Shown: in pieces, positions 44,301 through 64,000 of the stretch | Position numbering within the stretch: position 1 is the first letter of the stretch | Layout: each line of letters begins with the position of its first letter | Assembly (NCBI GenBank): GCA_963931865.1 | Contig: OZ007507.1 | Span: forward strand, 5,453,148-5,517,147 | Length of the DNA stretch: 64,000 bases | Direction of reading: 5' to 3' | Source of the DNA: Axinella damicornis | Lineage: Eukaryota; Porifera; Demospongiae; Axinellida; Axinellidae | Program-made: the position numbers and the translations under genes | The notes under the pieces: generated by a model | Told to the model about the DNA's origin: nothing | Databases searched by the model: none | The model's input: only the letters and a program-made list of their open reading frames with translations

Positions 44301-47300
44301 CAGGGAGGGTTGGACTAGCTCATTCCCAGGTATTGCAGAAGCCTCGTTCCGTGTTCTTGTATGCACAGCACATAATACTACCACAGCTCAATTATTCTGC
44401 AGAAGTCTCTACTAAGTAAGCTCCTCACCTTTCTGGTGGGCAGGGCCTGGAAACAGTGTTTGTTGCAACTTTGTGGTACAAGCTTACGCAACATCTGTGG
44501 CTAGCTAAACAAAACCCTCACCAGGCCAGATGGAGCAGATAAAGCCATTGCACAACAGGCCACAGTTAAGAGTGGGCGCCAATGAGTGCAAGAGAGCTGG
44601 GAAAGCAGAACGTTTCAGCCTGTCAACAGTGTCCGATTTGGTCGGACATGTCCGCATTCTGAACCGGATTTTTGATGTCCGACAGATTTTTTGGAAAGCC
44701 ACAGTTATGTCCGATTATCTTCGTACGCATGTGCATAATTTTCAGTACCACACGCACATAGCAAAAACTGGAACTTATGGCTGCAAGGAAACGTGCAAGG
44801 GAGGCTAAGGAGACCGAAAGTGAATTCGATTCGTATCCCGAAAGTGACGAGACTACCACGACATCAAGTTCCTCAAAGCAGCGGAAGCCACAGCGAAGGT
44901 GTATGCTCTTTCAAGGAAGAGTGGCGTAAGTCCTTCCCATGGTGTAGGAAGTGCACGGCAAAGGGAGGACAGTCAATGTATTATGCGTGGTGCACAGTTT
45001 GTTGTAAAGCAGTGAGTGTAGTAGTGGGTAGCAATGAGCTGGCCAAGCATCAGCGTACCAAATGTCATGTTGCAGCAGAGAAGGCAGGGAGCAGCTAGTA
45101 GTCATACAATGACTGACCTGTTTGCTCAAACACCTACTAAGACACTGGTAGCCGAAATACTGTTTACGCAGTATATCACTGAGCACAACATTGCCTTCCT
45201 TGCTACTGATCACTTCCATACACTTTGTAAAATGATATTACAGTGAGATAGCCAAGAGGTTTCACATGCATCGCACCAAGGCTGCAGCAATAATTGCCGT
45301 TACAGCTCACACTATCATGGAAGAGATTTGGCTAATGCAAAAGTTGCTCCTTTCTCTCTTTCTTTAGATGAGTCGACTACGAGAAGGTAATGGTGGTGAT
45401 GGCACGTTATTTCAATCCGATCTCAGGGCAAGTTGATTCTGTTTTCCTTTCCTTGTCGGAAGTCCCAGATGCCAGTGCCTCAGGACTATTTAGCTCACTT
45501 GAGGCTGTTCTTTAAGAAAAGGAGTTACCATTTACCACCTTGGTAGGTTTTGCCACTGATGGAGCATCAGTAATGCGAGGACGACACAATTCAGTAACCC
45601 AACGAGCAAGGCCACAGGGTTCTATCTACTGGGGAGGGGGGGGAGATTCCCCCCCAAACACACCAGCTTCCCCCCCCCCCCCCCCCCCAAATTTCTGTCA
45701 GTAAAAGTAGTGTCAGGAACTACAGCATGTAGGTCTACACCTGTGTGCTTTGTACCGTCTCATGTTACACTGCATAGCATTTCCATACTATGACCTCAAA
45801 ATTGTCTCAAGAGTGCCTCAGAACCACTCTCAGAAGGCTCAAAATTCCAAAATTTTCTGGGGGGCATGCCCCTACAAATCGCATCTTTGTAAGTTGCCAA
45901 AAGTCTGCCAGGAGGAAGTCTACCATGACTGTCACATGCATACACATGTGGCCACTGAGAGCTATGTGGAGCAGAAACTCAATCCTCCTGAACCATGCAA
46001 GTACCTGGGAAGATTTGGAAGAGCAGCCTGTCCTTACAGAATCTAACGTCAGAATCTAACGTCAGACAATTTAGTAAGCAATTTCTTGTCACTAGTGCTG
46101 CAGCAGTTGAAACCAAGGCTCATCTCCCTGGGCTGTTCAAAGCTGAGCCCAGACGCGGCCATGCTGTTTGCACCCTTTGGGTGCACCCACCCACCTCCCC
46201 CTGGCCCGCCCTTTCGGCTGGCGTAGAGCCTATCTCCCAAGGACATTGCCGGATGTGACATCAAGAAGCTGAAAGTCTCATGACGCCATATGACGTCATT
46301 GGGTGGGAAAGGGTTAAACCATTGCGTGTACTGCTTCAGAGGTGCCGTAATGCAGTCAAAACAAGAAAACAACTTCATAGCGCACATTCTGAACCTGTTG
46401 ACTCTGACTAGTAGCTACAGTAGCAATACTTTCTTGCAGTGTTTCTTCTGTACTACGTATATACTGTATGTAACTATGTATGTATGTATGTATGTCTGTA
46501 TACCGTAAATGAGTGTACAAAAGCGGCCATTCTGCTTTTCTGCAAAACTGCACTAGAAATTCCTAGACACTGTAACTAAACCATTTGTGTTTTGCTGAAT
46601 TCCTGAAATCAGGTAACTGTAACCCAATTGATGGTACAAAAGTGGCCATTCTGCTTTTCTGCAAAACTGCACCATGCAGACATCTAGTGTTTTGTTGAAT
46701 TCCTGAAATCAAAGAACTGCAACCCCAGATGCCTTACATGTGGTAAGGCTTCCTTGTGATAAGGCTTGTCTGGAATCCTTGATTTACAGAAACAGCAACT
46801 TGATGAATTTCCAGTTTTGTGGAATTTCCAGTTTTCCTGAAATTCCTGTTTTGTTGAGTATCCGGGTTTTTTGCCGGCTGCCTCTACACCCACACACTAG
46901 TGCTTCTTCGAATAGGATTTTGAACTATTGCTTTTTCCACTCCACAGGATTGATAATGGCCCAAGTTTCTAAGACGATTTCAGTAAACAGTAGTTGGGAC
47001 GAGTTGAATCTTCACCTATAAGTGAGTTGCGCCTAATAACGGACGACTACAGTACCTGAGAATGAGGCTAGTGCAATACCCGGGAATGAGGCTGGGAATT
47101 AGGATAGTGTAGCCTGGGATTGAGGCTAGTGCCGCTAGGGATTGAGGCTAGTGTAGCCTGGGAATGAGGCCAATGTAGCCTGGGAAAGAGGTAGCCTCGT
47201 TCCCAGGCGCTCTTGGTAATTGGGGAGAAGAGCGCCTGGTATCCACTGTTCACGCATGCGCGAGCAGTTCCGTTACATTCTCCGTATAATTTATCGAGAT

Positions 47301-50300
47301 ACGTAAGCTGAAATAACACGGACAGATATTCGGTAAAATATACGGCTCCAACATCATGCGAGGCCATGGTTTCGAAGTCTGTGGACGTCAATACGCCGCT
47401 TCTGCCTTTCCGAAGTGGACGCGAAGCACGATACAAACAGTAAGACCCCATAGCTAGATAAATTCGACCTGGCCGTATGTAGCTAACCATACAAACCTTT
47501 TATGTACGTGCTGTATCGCTGTCAGTTGTTCGTCCTCAGCACCATTCCTGGCTTTCCGACCTTACTGAGGGCGTACGGCACGGCTTGGTTGAACAGAGCT
47601 GCGTCTTGTAGATGTAAAAGACTCCCGTGTTTCAGTAATGTACGGTCGTGCAACACGGACTAGTATAACAGTAGTTTCCAAGTTCCCCACAAAAACCTGG
47701 GGAGCCGCGCATGCGCGAACAGTGGATACCAGGCGCTCTTCTCCCCAATTACCAAGAGCGCCTGGGAACGAGGCTAGGAAAGAGGCTGACAATGACGTTC
47801 TCACCAGGCAGATAGTTTAACCACTTACCATGCTATGATGTAAGCTGTGAGTGTTTTGATTGGGTGCCACACACGCTCCACGTCTACATTGACCTATACA
47901 AACCAACAGAGGTAGCTGAGTGTCTTAGACTGTACAGGGATTATTCTACTGTCTACCGGTAGTTATCTTTTCAACCATAGGACTCTGGTGTGATTCATTC
48001 ACAGTTAAGAACACATGACACAATGTTTGGGAGTGCAAGAGTTTGCATGGGACTGGAGGAGGTATACGGGATAGCAGAACCAGAGGAGGAATTGGAGAGA
48101 GGCGGTTATATCACTGGCTGGTCTTGAATGCGTACTTAACACGTTGGGTTTGAAGGCAAATGTGTATTTATTGTGCGAGTAATGCATAATACGTAATGCG
48201 TGCATTTTGAGTGTGCAAAATAAACTCGGAATTTGCGATTCTCACAATCAAAACCAGTCCTACAGTAGTGCCTTGTATATGTTACCACGCCGTACACACA
48301 GTACAGTACAGCTGACTGACCAGTATTCTGTTGAGGTCCTTATGTTTGAGAGTTGCATAGGAAAACAGTGCATACACCAGAGTGAGGTTGACCGTCACAC
48401 ACTCCAGAATCTGTGGAAGAGGTATAAACACTAAGCCATGAAATCAGAAGCTCAGAAGTCACTGACACAGTACTTTCTGTCCTATTCCCAGTTCCCACTT
48501 TCTTCCATTCTTCTAGGAACAACGCCAGTCTGGGAATGAGACCACTATGGGAATGGGACCAGTATAGGGTACAATGGGAATGAGATCAGTATGGGGAACA
48601 AAACTAGAATGAGACTGGTCTAGGAGTAAGGCTAGTCCTGGATCTGCAAATAAAATGCAAGCTTCAGTGTTTCAGGTTCCTCAATGGATCTCTCAGGGTG
48701 TGTGCTTGAGTGTGGTACCATGCCTACCACAGTGAGCAGTGAGGGTGCATGTGTGTGTTACCATACCTACCACGGTGAGCAGTGAGGGTAGAAAACACCA
48801 TCTTCTATCCGTGAGTCCTGAGAACCAAAAGACACTGCCCACTACCCACAGACAAGCAGCCATACAATCTGCTATAGACAGAACAAATATCGGATGGACC
48901 TGTAGGATGAGAACGTATGGCAATGAGCAGGGCATGATATATCACATTGGGGCCCACCAGGCCCAACCGGCTCACTGGCCAACCTGCAGGCCACCCAGCC
49001 CACCCTGCTAAGCCGGCCCTGACATGACATCAGCTTTAGCAGTCATGTAGTCCTTATAAATGGAATGACACTTAAACTTCAGTTCACATGTAGTTGATGG
49101 GCATGGATTAGGGTTCACTACAAAGGTTATTGGAGATTATAGGAATTACTACAATCAGGTATTCTTGAGCACACCTGAGCATAAGACTGGCTAGTGAATC
49201 ATATTTTGTTTTCAGGACTCACACACAACACTGGTAGCCTAGCTACCAGGGACTCGCTGAGGTATCTAGCCGAGGTTCTGTAAACCCTGCTGGGGTTGTT
49301 ACCTTTATGATGCTATGCTTTTATGGTGTACTATTACACTGCTACACTGCACTGATGAGGCCAAACAGCTGCACTCAGTGGATTATTACAGGTGCACATG
49401 GAAATATTACAGGTGCACTGGGTATCCATGGATACCAGCAATGTAATTGGGGCGAGCCTCACATAGTCGTGATCTCAGGATGTCCATCTGTTGTCTGTGA
49501 GGTGTCCATTTAGCATATGCACGTGGAAAATCGCAATGTTGCACCGCCCGCGTCCGACTGTACCAAGCATTGCACGACAGGGGTACGTACCGGATGGAAC
49601 CTACTATGTTTTGCACTGGTGCTACGTACTGCTAACGTAAAATCCAGATGCTGTGCTTCAGGCGAGCCCCACGATGCCCTACATTCTCGTAGTTACCATC
49701 ATTATTCGTACACTTTTTATTCATTTCATATTAGCTGTACGAATTGATTAGAGTATGTAAATTACCAAATATTTCCGGAAACGGGGGGTGTACGAATAAA
49801 GAGAGGTATCATACGAAGTGTCTCAATGGTAGAAGGCCAGGAAGCACGAGACGCCTAGACCTCTACAAGCTGTCGAATTAAGCGAGCAAAGGGGATGCCG
49901 ATTGAAGACAAAAAATTATTACAGTGCTCATAGTTTCGCCACGAGGGTAAGTGCCAGTACAGGACGGCGATCACAACGGTACAGACGTTTCGACTGTCAG
50001 AGAACTGACAGTCGAAACGTGCGCTTGAGCAATGGCGGCCAGCCCGAGAAGTACACCTGGACAACGTAAATGGCCGTGCTGAAATGCAAGGGCCCTTCAC
50101 CTCCTCTGGCTCCACCGTCGCCACCATCAGCCATGATAAAACTCAAACCGGCTGTACAAATCAATAGGGGGTATGAATTATTAGAAATTATACGGTATGT
50201 ACCTTTGGACTAGTTGCCTGTCTCCTTATAAGGGCAGGCAGGATGATGGATAGAGACCCCAGAATACTGTGAAGAAAAACAAACGAGTTGTTGCATTCCC

Positions 50301-51549
50301 TCCTTGTATCCACAGTCATTAGCTGCACATAATTATCACATCCCATTACAGCCTCATTCCCAGGCCATGTGGGAGGTCTCTCCTCCCACACGGCCTAGCT
50401 GGGAAAAGGTTAATCCCATCATCAATCTCATTTGCATCTGCGTTCTTTGAGGATCATAATACTATATAGAGCTATGGGGAACACGTGCATGTGCACAGTC
50501 AGGATATGTAATCGGAGATTTGACACCAAATTTTGTTGGATCAATCTTTGCAGCTGTAAGATGGACCGAGCGCTTGGAATTAAAGGGGGGAGTGATCATA
50601 TTATCATGCGATAATCTCTTAGTTAACAAAAGCTACTATAAAGAAATCTACAAAGTACAAGGATCACAATGCAATCCTGGAGAGCTTTAGCCTCTTGGTG
50701 GAGCTGCAGAGTGTAATGGCAGTGCAAGCAACCGTACCGGTGAAATTAGGTCTCAGGTTGAAACCTGGGTCTTTCCTTTTCCAAGTACACATACAACACA
50801 GAGGAAGTGACATGCCTCAATCCCAGACCAGTTCGATCATCGAAGAGGAACCTACTAAAACACATGCTATGCTCTACTCTAGAGGTTTGGTGGACTAGTT
50901 TTAACTCTTTGATTTTTATTGAAATCTCCCCAACAGTGTAATTGGCATCTGCACACAGCAGTTAGCATTCCTAGGGTGAATAACGTCCTACGGAAGAGTG
51001 CTCCTGGTTGATTACACGGAACTAATTACCTCAAAGGAGGATTAATATTAATCATACTCTCTGCCTTCATATGATGCCAACTAACCTGAGAACAGAGATC
51101 ACAAGTCGAATAGTAGCAACTACATCTTTCTTGGAGAGCTACAGAAAAAAAACAATTATACAAGGTAGCACATTACTAGATGGCTTTGACAATGTAGCCT
51201 CCCTTCCCAGCTTTCACAAGCAATGAAAACTGAGAGGGGGGCTGGGAATGAGCAATCATCGCAATATTATGTACATTGCCGCTCACGTTTAAGTAACATT
51301 CTTACAGCAGTGTTCATGCAGTAAAAAAAAAATTAAACTCCACTGGCAGGTTGCTTTGCAAGCTTGGTTGGAATGTCATGAAATTCAATAAAGCGGCCAG
51401 GGAGGTTTGGGCTTCTCCATTTCAAGTGTATCTTTACCACAGAGACGTATAGCTAATAGTTCTGAGTATTTTTATGAGATTCTAGCATACCTCCGACGGG
51501 TTGATGAAGCAGCTGTTTCTTGAAAGATCGGCGGGACAGCTGTTATCAT
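38358..51549 (-). CDS. Seven-TM receptor 1, cAMP-receptor-like type
   Basis: Exons by homology to receptor 2: about 51130-51086 (KKDVVATIRLVISVLR), 50266-50203 (GSLSIILPALIRRQATSPK), 48899-48771 (TM2, VHPIFVLSIADCMAACLWVVG), 48410-48321 (TM3, ILECVTVNLTLVYALFSY), 47893-47829 (VERVWHPIKTLTAYIIAW), 43517-43438 (ending RDANSCSCW), 43122-42986, 41979-41832 (TM5, NYLVVFVLLVIIYIKVLRRI), 39633-39531 (TM6), 39034-38907 and 38570-38358 (TM7, PLQGFLNALVYGWTREDF, then an acidic tail). The LQGF.NA.VYGW motif and Cys layout suggest the Dictyostelium-type cAMP-receptor-like group, a G-protein coupled plasma-membrane receptor; ligand unknown. A possible first exon MITAVPPIFQETAA (51549-51491) does not join in phase with the next exon I see, so the start is uncertain. 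Introns are swollen by transposons. Confidence 0.72.
40125..41660. mobile_element. Large nested foldback element in receptor-1 intron
   Basis: The block TAAACGATGAAACC..GGGTCTACGGGATTTAGA occurs at about 40314, at 40984 and inverted at about 41075-41120. About 40290-40660 (ACTTATACACCTGTA repeated three times, CATGATTCGGTCTTGCGCG) returns inverted at about 41080-41390. An inner palindrome at about 40132-40305 uses TATCCCTGGCCAGCGGGATA. The centre near 40780-40930 is unique, with TATAAAAG. No transposase found. Confidence 0.8.
42080..42772. mobile_element. Probable TAGCCTCG-family foldback, diverged
   Basis: The left end resembles TAGCATCTTTCCCAGGCCTTTGCCACC and the right end GGTGGCAAAGACCTGGGAACGAGGCTA, which are inverted. 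Inside is a separate hairpin (about 42188-42358: CCGTCCACACGC / GCGTGTGGACGG). No exact target duplication found. Confidence 0.6.
44777..45720 (+). pseudogene. Decayed hAT-like transposase (BED/TTF-type zinc-finger N-terminus)
   Basis: The frame opens MAARKRAREAKETESEFDS and shifts near 44915 to FKEEWRKSFPWCRKC, then MYYAWCTVCCKAVS and a Cys/His pattern NELAKHQRTKCH, typical of the zinc-finger start of hAT-derived ZBED/SCAND3-like proteins. After further shifts come LFTQYITEHNIAFLATDHF, MHRTKAAAIIAVTAHTIMEE and SLDESTT, matching the usual order of this family. Several frame breaks and stops: a fossil. A C-run with a diverged piece follows at 45650-46060 and is not clearly the same element. 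Confidence 0.7.
46061..46504. other. Intron sequence with a possible piggyBac-like right end
   Basis: TGACGCCATATGACGTCATTGGGTGGGAAAGGGTTAA (36 bases, 46280-46316) shows an AAAGGG-TTAA end like the 4921 element. No partner end was found nearby. Nothing else recognised. Confidence 0.45.
46505..46730 (+). repeat. Tandem duplication of about 112 bp
   Basis: GTACAAAAG.GGCCATTCTGC...AAAACTGCAC...GAATTCCTGAAATCA occurs twice in a row with moderate divergence, inside the receptor-1 intron. Confidence 0.75.
47055..47191 (+). repeat. Tandem array of CCTGGGAATGAGGCTAGTG units
   Basis: About six units of 20-27 bp, each like a right terminus of the TAGCCTCG element family, directly abut the element at 47192. 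The array may have arisen from repeated element ends. Confidence 0.75.
47192..47776. mobile_element. TAGCCTCG-family element with exact 9-bp target duplication and unique cargo
   Basis: Ends TAGCCTCGTTCCCAGGCGCT and its exact inverse; arms of about 80 bp (GGTATCCACTGTTC.CGCATGCGCG). Flanks GGAAAGAGG at 47183-47191 and 47777-47785. The roughly 420-bp centre is not an inverted repeat; on the minus strand it contains a frame with MASHDVGAVYFTEYLSVLFQ. It may be captured host sequence. It lies in the receptor-1 intron. Confidence 0.9.
48719..48790 (+). repeat. Duplicated exon end plus donor of the receptor-1 TM2 exon
   Basis: CCATACCTACCACGGTGAGC (real exon end, donor reading GTAGGT on the minus strand) is repeated 42 bp further into the intron as CCATGCCTACCACAGTGAGC. 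Confidence 0.8.
49983..50020. repeat. Perfect short palindrome
   Basis: ACGTTTCGACTGTCAG, four bases, then CTGACAGTCGAAACGT. It lies in a receptor-1 intron. Beside it, on the minus strand, a frame opens MADGGDGGARGGEGP (about 50130) with a possible donor after IYVVQ; I cannot tie it to a gene. Confidence 0.75.
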
Positions 51550-51559
51550 GGCTGGAGAT

Positions 51560-52310
51560 GTTAGACCAGGGAATTGGAAGACCCGACATATTGCTGTAGC
51601 ACCTACAAACAGCTGATCTGCATTGCTTCCAATGGCGTGACAAGAAGCCCCGCCTCCTTCCTTCTCAATTTGTGACGTCACACAGCTTATGTCGATGTAC
51701 TACGTTGTGTATATATAGCTACAAACCCAAAACAGAACTCATGCGGATTAGTACATACGCACGTACTGCAAGAGCATCAGCCGCCCTCAGTTTTTTTTTG
51801 ACCCTCATTGACGCAAATACATCCTTATTTCAACAGCAGTGACACAATATGACGCTATGATGGACGGGGTGTTCAAAACTGTGTATTTAAGGCAAAAATG
51901 GCGCTCGTTAGTGCATGAGGGTAGCTTGGAATGAGGACCATGCAACCTCCCTCCCTTTCAGTTTCAGTGGGACTCGTAATTTTGCCAATCGTGTGAGAAT
52001 GCACCATGACTGGTATACATAACATTGTACAGGTACGTTAAACAACAAGCAAACGGATAATTGATGAATCATGCCTGAGTGAAAAGTGAGGAGTGCTACT
52101 TCATTTGCTACAGATCATGAAGACTAATATAACTGCAGATGACTGTGAAATGTTTGGTGTCTTGGATAGAAAATGTTGTATTGGCATCGGCTGAGGGATC
52201 AGTGAATGAAAAATGGTTGAGCAAAATCAATAATGAGACTATATCAAAAGTGTTACCAAGCTGCCAGGAGGGTAAATGCGTATGATATGCAAATTGCCCT
52301 AGGAGGTGGT
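51560..52310. other. Intergenic stretch between the two receptor genes
   Basis: It lies upstream of receptor 1 and downstream of receptor 2, both on the minus strand. A GTGTATATATAGC stretch near 51708 could be a TATA box but is palindromic and uncertain. No exon or repeat family recognised. Confidence 0.5.
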
Positions 52311-52316
52311 TGATAG

Positions 52317-60777
<8,461 letters not shown>

Positions 60778-60789
60778 ACCTAGATAGAA

Positions 60790-61519
60790 AAAAGATATAA
60801 CTGACAATGGACCTCGAGTTTTGCAACTGCAAAAGGATGGACATTAGAACTAGCTAACTCAAGACATGGAAAGAGTTTGTCAGGTTTCGTCTCAGTGCTG
60901 CTGAAGTTGAGGCTATTGGTGGCAGCCCTACAAGGGACATCAGGCCTACCCTTCCAATGCAGATCGGCCTGATCTGAGACCATCGTGTGGGGCCAGACCC
61001 ACTCACTGGGTCTGGGCGAGACTAGATCTGAGAACAGCAAGTGGGCATGTCAGGATCACTACAACAGCCTCCCCCTGCTTTTCTCTGCAGTTGATTACTG
61101 TCCTACTTACATTACGGAAGTGCAGGGAAAGGTCTGTCATATGCTTGTGGAGCCCTATGCTGTTCAGAACTCCCCAGTTGACTTGACAGGTACAACCTTG
61201 GTACCTCTGAACTCAGTCTACTAAGTCAAAAAATAAGAGCGCACCTGCGCTTGAGTAAGCGAGCAGCTCTCGTCTGTTGGGTGGATGCATTGTCCCCTTG
61301 TATCACTAGAGTGATTACTCCACAACTCAGCGACATTCATACTGCCTTGCATAAACCGAGAGTACTACGGTACCGGTCCGCCGTCACTACTATCGATAGT
61401 CGGATATCCGCACACGTCCGTAAATTAAATATTGTGCATGTACTTTCACCTTTGACCTTTGTCTTACGCGCGCCGCGCGGTCGACCTTTTGACTCTATTT
61501 AGTGAGCACTCGACTGGTA
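60790..61519. other. Divergent intergenic region between receptor 2 and the TMEM248-like gene
   Basis: It should hold both promoters and the unlocated first exon of receptor 2. A small inverted structure at about 60965-61025 (TGGGGCCAGACCCACTCACTGGGTCTGGGCGAGACTA, ending 61024) is a TAGTCTCG-type relic. GC-rich GCGCGCCGCGCGG lies at about 61468-61480, close to the start codon at 61520. Confidence 0.55.

Positions 61520-64000
<2,481 letters not shown>

Noticed and set aside
45750..46258. Open frames after the hAT relic as continuing transposase
   Set aside because: Frames shift, no family motif is visible, and a C-run interrupts; assignment cannot be supported.
49855..50127. Minus-strand frame starting MADGGDGGARG as receptor-1 start
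   Set aside because: It lies between the TM1 and TM2 exons and has no counterpart in receptor 2; kept only as a note.

Overview
This is eukaryotic, animal-type DNA. Its genes are cut into many short exons with GT-AG introns, and microsatellites, MITE and foldback elements and non-LTR debris lie everywhere. It encodes a ciliary radial-spoke protein (RSPH14), SLC47/MATE exporters, cAMP-receptor-like seven-TM receptors, a TMEM248-type membrane protein, a Tuba/DNMBP-like BAR-SH3 protein and very large Death-domain/ankyrin proteins. A marine invertebrate is certain enough and a sponge is my best guess. The 2A-led Death proteins with a Cys-Gly-Cys-Gly-Lys-Cys module resemble expanded families I associate with sponges and cnidarians. 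No alignment was run.

Layout. 1-2545 (minus): paralog A of a gene family with exon order 2A skipping signal, short linker, Death domain, CGKC module; it runs off the left edge. 2636-4560 (plus): a copied RSPH14 first-exon scrap, then the 3' end (BAR plus SH3) of a DNMBP-like gene with no RhoGEF part. 4921-5980: a piggyBac-type nested foldback. 6569-17441 (minus): paralog B, complete in seven exons, about 2,394 residues: 2A signal, Death domain, CGKC module and about 50 ankyrin repeats, mostly from a nearly identical 306-bp tandem unit. 17499-21014 (plus): RSPH14, head-to-head with paralog B. 23377-24540: a broken, inverted third copy of the CGKC exon.

24720-38830 is a tandem segmental duplication of about 7 kb. 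Each unit holds a complete minus-strand MATE transporter gene and the 3' end of a seven-TM receptor gene. The left receptor end is a relic; the right one is the live end of receptor 1 (38358-51549). Receptor 2 (52317-60777) is a paralog with the same exon plan. 61520-64000 (plus) is a TMEM248-like gene that leaves the window at the right edge.

The most interesting system is the 2A-Death-CGKC-ankyrin family. A ribosome-skipping peptide (DVERNPGP) preceded by a hydrophobic stretch is fused by splicing to a Death domain and a huge homogenised ankyrin array. This could release a separate N-terminal membrane peptide and give two targeting fates from one mRNA. The second theme is a foldback family with TAGCCTCG-type termini and exact 9-bp target duplications (three clear copies). 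The third is repeats reshaping splice sites: a minisatellite supplies a splice acceptor, a SINE sits beside a donor, complementary AC/TG tracts flank an exon, and exon ends with their donors are duplicated three times.

Several otherwise good genes carry single 1-nt frame breaks, two of them clearly at homopolymers (about 2254 and about 6670). They may be assembly errors, so pseudogene calls resting on one indel should be treated with care.
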